NCBI GenBank assembly: GCA_050010555.1
Contig: JBEKKV010000032.1
Span: forward strand, 1 to 25,595
Direction of reading: 5' to 3'
Origin: JALHUB01 sp050010555
GTDB lineage: Bacteria > Chloroflexota > Dehalococcoidia > DSTF01 > JALHUB01
DNA: 25,595 nucleotides
Below the pieces are notes generated by a model that did no database searches, was not told the origin of the DNA, and worked only from the letters and a program-made list of their open reading frames with translations. A program made the translations under genes and the position numbers. Positions 5,363-12,880 of this stretch are shown here, piece after piece. Numbering within the stretch: position 1 is the first letter of the stretch; each line of letters begins with the position of its first letter.

Positions 5363-7204
5363 TTGTGTGGCATCATCGGCTATGTCGGCCCGCGAGAGGC
5401 GGGACCCCTGTTGCTGGAGGGGCTGCGCCGGCTGGAGTATCGCGGGTACGATAGCGCCGGCATCGCGGTCATCGACGGCGGCGGCTCACCCTGCATCGTC
5501 AAGTCCACCGGCAAACTGCAGAGCCTGGTCGCCTGCCTGGAAGGCCACTTCCCTGAGGGGTCAATCGGCATCGGGCACACACGCTGGGCGACGCACGGCC
5601 GCCCGAGCGACACGAACGCTCATCCCCACTGCGACTGCGACGGCGACGTCGTGGTCATCCACAACGGCATCGTCGAGAACTACAGCGCGCTGAGACAGCA
5701 ACTGCGGGCGCAGGGGCACGTCTTCAAGTCGGACACGGACACGGAGGTCATTCCCCACCTCATCGAGGCGGAGCTGGCGCAAGGGCTGCCGCTGGTGGAA
5801 GCGGTGAGACGGACGATCGCTCAGCTTGACGGGGCGCACGCCATCCTCGCAATTGCCGCCTGCCAGCCAGACACGGTGGTAGCGGCGCGCGTCGGCAATG
5901 CGGGCGGTGTCGTCGTCGGCTACGGCGACGGCGAGATGTTCCTCTCCAGCGACCTGCCGGCGCTCCTGCCGCACACGCGCCAGGTGGTTTTCCTGAATGA
6001 CGGCGACGTGGTGGCGGTCGAGCGGTGCGGCGCGACCTACTGGCACGGCGACGGCGCAGGCCAACCGCGCACACCGCAGTCGATGTCCTTCGACCCCATG
6101 GCGGCGGCGAAGGGCGGTTACAAGCACTTCATGCTGAAGGAGATCATGGAGCAGCCGGAGGCGGTGCTGGACACGATCGGCGGTCGCATCCAGTTCGCGC
6201 CGCTGGGGTTGCAGTTGGAAGACATGCCGCCGGCGGAGGCGTTGAGGCGGATCGAGCGCGTGGTGTTGGTAGCGATGGGCACGAGCCTGCACGCGGCGAT
6301 GGTCGGGAGACATTACATCGAGCAGATCGCGGGACTGCCGGCCGAGGTGGATAATGCGTCGGAGTTCCGCTACCGGCGGCCGATCATCGGGCCAGAGACG
6401 CTGCTGATTTCGGTCGCGCAGTCCGGCGAGACCGTCGATACGCTGGAGGCCATGGCAGAGGCGAAGGCAAAGGGCGCGCTGGAGATAACGGTCTGCAACA
6501 CGCCGGGCAGCCAGGCAACACGCGTCGCCGACGGCGTCGTCTACACGCGCTGCGGCCTGGAGATAGGCGTCGCCAGCACGAAGACGCTGCTGGGCTCGAT
6601 AGTCGCGCTCTACATGCTGGCCTGCCATCTGGGGCAGCAACGCGGCCACCTGAGCGACAAGCAGCTCGGCGATTTCCTGACGCCGCTGGCGCATATGCCG
6701 CAGCTCATCGGCAAGGTCGTCGGGCAGGCGGAGCAGTTCGAGGCGCTGGCCCGCACCTTCTTCCGTCGCCAGGACTTCCTATATTTGGGACGGGGCATTC
6801 AATATCCGATAGCCATGGAGGGCGCCCTCAAGCTCAAGGAGGTGAGCTACATCCACGCCGAAGGGTATCCGGCCGGCGAGATGAAGCACGGGCCCATCGC
6901 GCTGATCGACCAGGAGATGCCGGTGGTGACGATCGTCGTGCGGGACGAGCTGCGCGACAAGATGATCTCCAACCTGGAGCAGGTGAAGGCGCGCGACGGC
7001 ATCGTCATCGCTCTGGCCAACGATGGGGACGAGGAGATCGCGAAGCTGGCGGACTACGTCGTGTACCTGCCGGAGACGACGCCCATGCTGATGCCGCTGC
7101 TTACGGCGATACCGCTGCAGATGCTCGCCTACTACATCGCGGTGCACCGGGGCTGCGACGTCGATCAACCACGCCACCTAGCGAAGACCGTAACGGTCGA
7201 ATAG
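5363..7204 (+). CDS. glmS: Glutamine-fructose-6-phosphate aminotransferase (isomerising)
   Basis: GlmS makes glucosamine-6-phosphate from fructose-6-phosphate and glutamine, the entry point to amino-sugar and cell-wall precursors. The start is TTG at 5363: the next codon is the Cys that becomes the N-terminal nucleophile after Met removal (CGIIGYVGPREAGPLLLEGL), and a purine-rich Shine-Dalgarno (GAGGGGAGG) lies just upstream. The class II glutaminase domain covers about residues 2-230 (HTRWATHGRPSD, NGIVENY, SDTDTEVIPHLI). Two SIS sugar-isomerase domains follow, with SVAQSGETVDTLEAM, ASTKT, EGALKLKEVSYIHAEGY and the C-terminal HLAKTVTVE. The 613 residues match the family length (about 609). 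Reading upstream to 5045 adds residues unlike the family. Confidence 0.97.
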   Translation: MCGIIGYVGPREAGPLLLEGLRRLEYRGYDSAGIAVIDGGGSPCIVKSTGKLQSLVACLEGHFPEGSIGIGHTRWATHGRPSDTNAHPHCDCDGDVVVIHNGIVENYSALRQQLRAQGHVFKSDTDTEVIPHLIEAELAQGLPLVEAVRRTIAQLDGAHAILAIAACQPDTVVAARVGNAGGVVVGYGDGEMFLSSDLPALLPHTRQVVFLNDGDVVAVERCGATYWHGDGAGQPRTPQSMSFDPMAAAKGGYKHFMLKEIMEQPEAVLDTIGGRIQFAPLGLQLEDMPPAEALRRIERVVLVAMGTSLHAAMVGRHYIEQIAGLPAEVDNASEFRYRRPIIGPETLLISVAQSGETVDTLEAMAEAKAKGALEITVCNTPGSQATRVADGVVYTRCGLEIGVASTKTLLGSIVALYMLACHLGQQRGHLSDKQLGDFLTPLAHMPQLIGKVVGQAEQFEALARTFFRRQDFLYLGRGIQYPIAMEGALKLKEVSYIHAEGYPAGEMKHGPIALIDQEMPVVTIVVRDELRDKMISNLEQVKARDGIVIALANDGDEEIAKLADYVVYLPETTPMLMPLLTAIPLQMLAYYIAVHRGCDVDQPRHLAKTVTVE

Positions 7205-7230
7205 GGTTTCCCCCAGGAGGACTCCGCCTA

Positions 7231-7260
7231 TTGTTCTTATTTCCTTTCGCCCGATAATAT
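7231..7260 (+). promoter_or_regulatory. Probable promoter of ppsA
   Basis: TTGTTC (7231-7236) is followed by an A+T-rich GATAATATACT stretch. GATAAT (spacing 16) or TAATAT (spacing 18) can serve as the -10. The predicted start lies about 85 nt before the ppsA ATG. Confidence 0.5.
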
Positions 7261-7350
7261 ACTGTCTTCATTTGCGGAAGACCCTGTACTCCGTTTGACT
7301 GACGGCGCAGCGGGCCAGCGCCAACCTCAAAAGCAAGGGAGGCTGAACAA

Positions 7351-9639
7351 ATGACAATGACCAAGCAGCGAGACGTTGTCGCATTTGAAGAGGTGGGGAG
7401 GGCCGATATCCCCGTGGTCGGAGGCAAGGGCGCTAATCTCGGGGAAATGCTTCGGGCGGGGATTCCCGTTCCGAGCGGCTTCATCGTCACGGCCGACGCG
7501 TACGGCCGCTTTGTAGAGCAATCGGGGCTCCGCCCCAAGATTGAAGCGATCCTCAACAATCTGAACGTTCAGGACAGCAACGCCCTCCAAAAGGCCTCGC
7601 GCGACATCGAGAAGATGGTCGTCGACACGCCCGTTCCCGCCGACATGGCTGACGAGATCAAGCGGCGCTACCGCGATATGGGCGAGCCACCGGTCGCCGT
7701 TCGCAGCTCCGCGACGGCGGAGGACCTTCCGGAGGCGTCGTTCGCCGGGCAGCAGAGCACGTTCCTGAACGTCCTCGGCGGCGACAGGGTCGTGCAGGCG
7801 GTCAAGGAGTGCTGGGCGTCGCTATTCGAAGCGCGGGCGATCTTCTACAGGTCGGAGAATGCTTTCGAGCACATGAAGGTCAAGATTGCCGTGCCGGTGC
7901 AGCGGATGGTGCAGTCGGAGCTCTCGGGCGTTATGTTCACTGTCGAGCCGGTGACCAGCGACCGCAGCAAGATCACCGTGGAGGCGATCGTAGGCCTGGG
8001 CGAGGGGCTGGTTTCGGGCGAGATCAGCCCGGACCTTTACGTCGTCGACAAGGAGACGCTGAAGATCCTGGAGAAGCACACCGCCGTACAGGAGCGTCAG
8101 CTCGCGCGGACGGCGGTGGGCGGAGGCAAAGGCATAGCCGACATCTCCTGGCAGGAAGTGCCGCCGGACCTGCGGTCCGCTCAGAAGCTGAGCGACGACG
8201 AGGTGCGCGAGGTGGCGCAGATTGGCAAGCGCATCGAGCAGCACTACGGCTTCCCTCAGGACATCGAGTGGGCGAAGGAAAAAAGCAAGTTCTACATCGT
8301 CCAGACGCGCCCGGTGACCACGCTGGCGGAAGCGACCACGGCGCCGGCGGAAGCACTCGATGAGACTGCGCCGGTGCTGCTTAAGGGCTCGGCGGCGAGC
8401 CCGGGAGCTGCCGCAGGCGAAGTCAAGATCATCCTCGATCCGAGCGAGATCGGTAGGGTGCGCGACGGCGACATCCTCGTTGCGGAGATGACGACGCCAG
8501 ACTTCGTGCCGGCCATGAAGCGCGCCGTCGCTATCGTCACGGACCGCGGCGGGCGTACCGCCCACGCAGCCATCGTCAGCCGCGAGCTGGGCATACCGTG
8601 CGTCGTCGGCACCGGCGAGGCGACGAAGACGCTGCACGACGGTCAGATCGTGACGGTCGATGGGGCGCACGGCGTAGTTTACGACGGTCGCGCGGCCGCG
8701 ACGCTCGCTTACTACGAGCGCGAGAAGGCGGTGGCCATGGGAGCGGCGGTGAAGACAAAGACGCGAGTTTATGTCAACCTGGCGCAGCCCGACCTGGCGG
8801 ACCGGGTGGCCGCCCGCAACGTGGACGGCGTGGGGCTGCTTCGGGCGGAGTTCATCGTCGCGGACATTGGCGAGCACCCGCGCTACGCCCTCGAACAGGG
8901 CCGCGGCGAGGAGTTCACGCAGAAGATGGCGAAGGGGCTCATGGCCTTTGCGGCCGCCTTCGACCCGCGTCCGGTCGTCTACCGGACAACCGACTTCAAG
9001 ACAAACGAGTACGCCGGCCTGAAGGGCGGCGAGAAGTACGAGCAGTCGGAAGAGAACCCGATGATCGGCTATCGCGGCGCTTCCCGCTACATCCGCGACC
9101 GCGAGGTCTTCGAGTTGGAGATCGAGGCCGTCAAGCGGGTCCGACAGCAGCACAAAAACCTCCACGTGATGATTCCGTTCTGCCGGACGCCTGAGGAGAT
9201 GGCTGGCGTTAAGAAGCTGATGGAGGAGCTGGGGCTAAAGCAGTCTCCCGAGTTCAAGCTGTGGATGATGGTGGAGATCCCATCCAACGTCATCCTTTTG
9301 AACGAGTTCATCGACGTTGGCATCGACGGCGTGTCTATCGGTTCGAACGACCTGACGCAGCTCACGTTGGGAATTGACCGCGACAACTCGATCCTGGCGA
9401 AAGACTTCGACGAACGGAACCCGGCCGTGACGCGCTCGCTGGAGCAGATCGTGAAGACGTGCCGCCAGCGGGGCATCACGTCGTCGATTTGCGGGCAGGC
9501 GCCTTCGGACTACCCGGAGATCACGGAGAAGCTGGTCGAATTCGGGATAACATCCGTGTCGGTGAACCCCGACGTTATCGAGCGGACGCGGAAGATAGTC
9601 GCGGCTGCGGAGGCGAAGCTGGGAATCAAGCCTGAGTAG
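7351..9639 (+). CDS. ppsA: Phosphoenolpyruvate synthase (pyruvate, water dikinase)
   Basis: PpsA converts pyruvate and ATP to PEP, AMP and phosphate, supporting gluconeogenesis. The 762-residue protein shows all three domains. The N-terminal ATP-grasp part has GGKGANLGEMLRAGIPVPSGF, RSSATAEDLPEASFAGQQ and QDIEWA. The central phosphohistidine domain has its swivelling His405 in GGRTAHAAIVSRELGIPCV. The C-terminal PEP/pyruvate barrel has GLLRAEFI, NPMIGYRGASRYI, IGSNDLTQLTLGIDRD and C714 in SSICGQAPSDYPE. A clear Shine-Dalgarno (AGGGAGG) precedes the ATG. Pyruvate phosphate dikinase is a related alternative, but the length and the domain spacing favour PpsA. No PpsR-type regulator is adjacent. 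Confidence 0.95.
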   Translation: MTMTKQRDVVAFEEVGRADIPVVGGKGANLGEMLRAGIPVPSGFIVTADAYGRFVEQSGLRPKIEAILNNLNVQDSNALQKASRDIEKMVVDTPVPADMADEIKRRYRDMGEPPVAVRSSATAEDLPEASFAGQQSTFLNVLGGDRVVQAVKECWASLFEARAIFYRSENAFEHMKVKIAVPVQRMVQSELSGVMFTVEPVTSDRSKITVEAIVGLGEGLVSGEISPDLYVVDKETLKILEKHTAVQERQLARTAVGGGKGIADISWQEVPPDLRSAQKLSDDEVREVAQIGKRIEQHYGFPQDIEWAKEKSKFYIVQTRPVTTLAEATTAPAEALDETAPVLLKGSAASPGAAAGEVKIILDPSEIGRVRDGDILVAEMTTPDFVPAMKRAVAIVTDRGGRTAHAAIVSRELGIPCVVGTGEATKTLHDGQIVTVDGAHGVVYDGRAAATLAYYEREKAVAMGAAVKTKTRVYVNLAQPDLADRVAARNVDGVGLLRAEFIVADIGEHPRYALEQGRGEEFTQKMAKGLMAFAAAFDPRPVVYRTTDFKTNEYAGLKGGEKYEQSEENPMIGYRGASRYIRDREVFELEIEAVKRVRQQHKNLHVMIPFCRTPEEMAGVKKLMEELGLKQSPEFKLWMMVEIPSNVILLNEFIDVGIDGVSIGSNDLTQLTLGIDRDNSILAKDFDERNPAVTRSLEQIVKTCRQRGITSSICGQAPSDYPEITEKLVEFGITSVSVNPDVIERTRKIVAAAEAKLGIKPE

Positions 9640-9666
9640 GGCAACATTCCTGTCGCGATCTCGAAG

Positions 9667-9697
9667 GGCGGGAGCTTGGGCTTCCGCCTTTCGCTTG
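9667..9697 (+). terminator. Possible terminator after ppsA
   Basis: GGCGGGAGC (9667-9675) pairs with GCTTCCGCC (9680-9688) around a TTGG loop, with one G-U pair. A short, imperfect T-run (TTTCGCTT) follows. It lies about 30 nt after the ppsA stop and just before the next promoter. Confidence 0.5.
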
Positions 9698-9701
9698 CTG
9701 C

Positions 9702-9730
9702 TTGACATAGGGTGACGGCAACCTTATGGT
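9702..9730 (+). promoter_or_regulatory. Sigma-70-type promoter of the TolB-like lipoprotein gene
   Basis: Perfect TTGACA (9702-9707), 17-bp spacer, TATGGT (9725-9730). Transcription would begin near 9737, only about a dozen bases before the ATG at 9750, and no Shine-Dalgarno is visible there. Confidence 0.7.
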
Positions 9731-9749
9731 TTGATCTACGATTTCGAAC

Positions 9750-10667
9750 ATGATCCAGGCCACGAACTTGCACTCACGTCGTCTTCTCCTGCTCCTGGCG
9801 CTAGTAGCGCTTCCCCTCGGTTTCGTGCTGGCCGGCTGCGGCGGAAGCGGCGGCGCGAAGAAGGCGACGGGAGCGGAGTACATCGTCTTCTCCACCTCTC
9901 GCAACGGCGGCTCCGAGGTTTACTCGATGCAATTCGACAGCACTGTTCAGAACCTGAGCGACAACCCCGCCGGGGACTATTCGCCATCGTGCTCGCCCGA
10001 TGGCTCCAAGATCGCCTTCACGTCCGACCGCACGGGTGACCTTGAGGTGTTTGTGATGAATGCCGATGGCAGCGATCAGCATGCGCTCACGAGCAGCAGC
10101 GGCGGCGTCTATACGCCACGCTGGTCGCCGGACGGGTCGCTGATAGCCTACGCCTCAAAAGCGAGCGGGGCGGAGCAGATTCACCTCATGAAGGCTGACG
10201 GCAGCCACGACACGAACATCTCGAATAGCACCGCAGACGACTGGGAGCCTTCCTGGTCGGGAGACGGCAGCAAGATCGCCTTCGCCAGCGATCGCGACGG
10301 CAATCAGGAGATATACGTGATGAGCGCGAACGGGTCGGACCAGACGCGGCTCACGAACAACCCGGCCGAAGACTGGGCTCCCTCGTTCTCGCCGGACGGC
10401 TCGAAGATCGCTTTCGTCACGGACAGGGAAGGCGATCCCGAGATATACGTTATGAACGCCGATGGGTCCAACCCGCAGAACCTGACCAACAACAACGCGA
10501 CCGACTGGGCGCCGGCCTTCTCGACCGACGCCTCGCGCATCGCCTTCGTCTCTGACCGTGACGGCAACCCGGAGATCTACATCATGAACGCCGACGGCTC
10601 GGGAACGACGCGCTTCACTCACAATCCCGCGGACGACATCTCACCCGCCTGGTGCCGCCTCCCGTAG
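9750..10667 (+). CDS. TolB-like beta-propeller lipoprotein (PD40 repeats)
   Basis: The 305-residue protein begins with a lipoprotein signal peptide: basic residues, then a hydrophobic run ending in the lipobox LAGC (Cys at about residue 29). The mature part is six repeats of about 42 residues. Each has the PD40/TolB propeller consensus: P-S-F/W-S-P-D-G-S-K-I-A-F, then S-D-R-x-G-x-x-E-I-Y-V-M-N-A-D-G-S, then L-T-N-N. This forms a probable six-bladed propeller outside the membrane. In proteobacteria TolB works with Pal, but no tol-pal genes are here, so only an extracytoplasmic binding or scaffold role can be inferred. It has its own promoter and is separated from dgt by 7 nt. Its short 5' leader lacks a visible ribosome binding site. 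Confidence 0.9.
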   Translation: MIQATNLHSRRLLLLLALVALPLGFVLAGCGGSGGAKKATGAEYIVFSTSRNGGSEVYSMQFDSTVQNLSDNPAGDYSPSCSPDGSKIAFTSDRTGDLEVFVMNADGSDQHALTSSSGGVYTPRWSPDGSLIAYASKASGAEQIHLMKADGSHDTNISNSTADDWEPSWSGDGSKIAFASDRDGNQEIYVMSANGSDQTRLTNNPAEDWAPSFSPDGSKIAFVTDREGDPEIYVMNADGSNPQNLTNNNATDWAPAFSTDASRIAFVSDRDGNPEIYIMNADGSGTTRFTHNPADDISPAWCRLP

Positions 10668-10674
10668 ACCAGCG

Positions 10675-11715
10675 ATGCTCCACGCTGCAGAGGTAAGGAT
10701 ATCTCTTGAACAGCGAGAGGCGGAGCTATCGCCTTACGCGGCGAGGAGCAGCACCAGCCACGGGCGGGAGCGTCCGGAGCAGCCTTCACCGGTCCGCCTG
10801 GAGTTCCAGCGGGACCGCGACCGCATCATCCACTGCAAGTCGTTTCGGCGGCTGAAGCACAAGACGCAGGTCTTCGTGGCGCCCGCCGGCGATCACTACG
10901 TGACGCGGCTGACACACACGCTGGAGGTGGCGCAGATCGGTCGGACCATCGCCCGCGCCCTCAACCTGAACGAAGACCTGACGGAGGCGATAGGGTTGGG
11001 GCATGACCTGGGTCATACGCCCTTCGGACACCGCGGCGAGGAAGCGCTGGCGGACCTTCTGCCGGAAGGGTTTTCGCATAACGAGCAGAGCCTGCGGGTA
11101 GTGGAGCGGTTGGAGCGCGGCGGTAGAGGGCTGAACCTGACGTGGGAGGTGCGCGACGGCATCCTTCACCACTCGAAGTCGCGGGAGGGAGTCATGACGG
11201 TCGATTCGGACTTGCCGGCGACGCTGGAGGGACAGATCGCGCGCATCGCCGACAGCATCGCTTATCTGAACCACGATATCGCCGACGCCATTCGCGCCGG
11301 CCTGCTGACGGACGACGAATTGCCGCCGAACGTGCGCACGACTCTCGGCGATCACCACTCGCAGCGAATCAACACGCTGGTCTGCGACATCGTCGACGAG
11401 TCGTGGGCGGCGACAGGGCTGGCGCCGGGCCGGGAGGCGCCTTCGATACGGATGAGCGACGCCGTCCTCGCTGCCACGGACGAGCTGCGGGAGTTCATGT
11501 TCCGCCGCGTCTATTTGTGGGAGGACGCGCAGCCGGAGGCCGCCAGCGCCAGACGATTGGTCCGCTTCCTGTTCGAGTATTATCTGGCGCATCCGGAGGA
11601 GATCAGCTCGGACTTCGCTTTGAGCGACGACCCGCCCCAACGGCGCGCGGCCGACTACATCGCCGGCATGACGGACACCTTCGCCATCGACCTGGGACGG
11701 CAACTGGGTTTCTAG
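10675..11715 (+). CDS. dgt: Deoxyguanosinetriphosphate triphosphohydrolase-like protein
   Basis: This HD-domain enzyme removes triphosphate from dGTP or other dNTPs, helping control nucleotide pools. The 346-residue protein has the family N-terminus (SPYAARSSTSHGRERPE), the FRRLKHKTQVF segment and the HD metal site H81, H110-D111 (GHDLGHTPFGH) and D193 (ADSIAYLNHD). The length agrees with the shorter, dGTPase-like class found in Gram-positive-type bacteria rather than E. coli Dgt (about 505 residues). Substrate specificity cannot be deduced. The ATG lies 7 nt after the preceding lipoprotein gene, and no strong Shine-Dalgarno is visible. Co-transcription with the lipoprotein gene is likely, because there is no room for a separate promoter. 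Confidence 0.93.
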   Translation: MLHAAEVRISLEQREAELSPYAARSSTSHGRERPEQPSPVRLEFQRDRDRIIHCKSFRRLKHKTQVFVAPAGDHYVTRLTHTLEVAQIGRTIARALNLNEDLTEAIGLGHDLGHTPFGHRGEEALADLLPEGFSHNEQSLRVVERLERGGRGLNLTWEVRDGILHHSKSREGVMTVDSDLPATLEGQIARIADSIAYLNHDIADAIRAGLLTDDELPPNVRTTLGDHHSQRINTLVCDIVDESWAATGLAPGREAPSIRMSDAVLAATDELREFMFRRVYLWEDAQPEAASARRLVRFLFEYYLAHPEEISSDFALSDDPPQRRAADYIAGMTDTFAIDLGRQLGF

Positions 11716-11763
11716 GATTGAGCGTTTTCGCGGCGCAGGCAGCTACATCTGAGGGCGTTGTTC

Positions 11764-11772
11764 TGCTAGAAT
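11764..11772 (+). promoter_or_regulatory. Extended -10 promoter of the SH3-CARDB gene
   Basis: TGCTAGAAT at 11764-11772 is an extended -10 element identical to that of the yebC promoter (2396-2388, - strand). The -35 region (CTACAT, 18 bp upstream) is poor, as is common for extended -10 promoters. The start would be near 11779, just before the GTG at 11789. Confidence 0.5.
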
Positions 11773-11788
11773 AGGCCCGCCCGGCGAG

Positions 11789-12757
11789 GTGGATGCGACA
11801 CAGGACCCGATCTCTCTGCTGACTATGAAGAAACCCCTCCGCCAAGACGGCGCTTCATCCCTCCGCAGTCCCATAATGCTAGTTGGGTTCGTCGCGATTG
11901 CCCTGGCTCTTGTGTTCGCCGTCGCGATGATCTTCAGAGCGTCCGGCCGGACCACGAATGGCTCGGTTTCCGCTCCGACGGCGACGGGCCGGACGCCGAC
12001 TGCGGGCGCCACGGAAGAAGTGATCGACGGGCCTGCCGCGACAGCGACGAGCTCCGTGAACGTCCGCAGCGGCCCCAGCAACGGCTACGTGGTTCTCGGC
12101 GTACTGCGGCGCGGCTCGGAGGCGAAGATAGTGGGCCGCAGCGACGACGGCGACTGGCTGGAGATCGAGTATCCGGCGCACTCGAACCTTCTCGGCTGGA
12201 TCATTGCCAGCTCGGTGGACACGAGCGCCGACCTGGCGGCAATCCCTGTCTCCACGCCGGAAGACCTGCCGATGGCGATTGTCCCCACAGACGTGCCGGT
12301 GACATATGTGCCGGAGGAGACTGCGGCAGCGACGCAGAGCGCCACTTCGTTGGCTCCGACGCCGACGCCGTCGCAGGCGCTGCCGGACCTAGTGGTGGGC
12401 GGAACGCTGGTTTCGGGTGGCACGCTGGTGGTGACGGTGACGAATCAGGGCAAGGGGGCGCTGAAGAACGCAACAATCGAGGTCGGGGTGTTCGACGCGA
12501 CGGGGGCACAACTGCTGAAGTCGGCCAGTGTGACGACGCAGAATCTCAGCGCCGGCGCGAGCATCGACGTTCAAACCGGGTACGTCACCGTCGTAGGGCC
12601 GGACCAGGTACTTGTGATCGTCGACCCGAACGGCAAGATTAAGGAGAGCGACGACACGAACAACCGGCTTCTCGTTTCGTTCGCAGCAACGCCAACGCTG
12701 GCTCCAACAGCGAAGGCAACGACAGCGGCAGAGCTTACGCCGACGCCTCATCCGTAA
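11789..12757 (+). CDS. Membrane-anchored SH3b-CARDB domain protein
   Basis: The 322-residue protein has a short basic N-terminus, one transmembrane helix (about residues 29-50) and then an extracytoplasmic part. A bacterial SH3 domain covers about 85-145 (SSVNVRSGPSNGYVVLGVL...GDWLEIEY...GWIIASSV). A Thr/Pro-rich linker follows (about 165-198). A CARDB-like immunoglobulin-fold domain covers about 199-300 (LPDLVVGG...VTVTNQGKGALKNATIEVGVF...DDTNNRL). It ends in another Thr/Pro-rich tail. Such proteins bind cell-wall or surface polymers, but the ligand is unknown. The start may be GTG at 11789 or ATG at 11825; both keep the helix. Confidence 0.85.
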   Translation: MDATQDPISLLTMKKPLRQDGASSLRSPIMLVGFVAIALALVFAVAMIFRASGRTTNGSVSAPTATGRTPTAGATEEVIDGPAATATSSVNVRSGPSNGYVVLGVLRRGSEAKIVGRSDDGDWLEIEYPAHSNLLGWIIASSVDTSADLAAIPVSTPEDLPMAIVPTDVPVTYVPEETAAATQSATSLAPTPTPSQALPDLVVGGTLVSGGTLVVTVTNQGKGALKNATIEVGVFDATGAQLLKSASVTTQNLSAGASIDVQTGYVTVVGPDQVLVIVDPNGKIKESDDTNNRLLVSFAATPTLAPTAKATTAAELTPTPHP

Positions 12758-12765
12758 GACACGGA

Positions 12766-12790
12766 CTGCGATCGCCTCGGCGAATCGCAG
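12766..12790. other. Hairpin between the SH3-CARDB gene and dnaG
   Basis: CTGCGATCGCC pairs with GGCGAATCGCAG with a single bulged A and a 2-nt loop. It begins about 10 nt after the SH3-CARDB stop. No T-run follows, so it is not a classical intrinsic terminator. It may stabilise the 3' end of the upstream mRNA or mark a factor-dependent terminator. Confidence 0.45.
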
Positions 12791-12880
12791 ACGGCGGGGG
12801 CGCTATCGATTGGACGGGGTAGGGACGGAAACGTCGGGAGGCGCGGCGACGCTGGGTCTTTGTGAGGGATCCGATCGACG

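Noticed and set aside
5561..9165. Long open frames antisense to glmS and ppsA (for example 5561-6694 and 7822-9165 on the - strand)
   Set aside because: They are Arg/His/Leu-rich, resemble no family, and overlap genes with unmistakable motifs on the other strand. High G+C creates such open frames.
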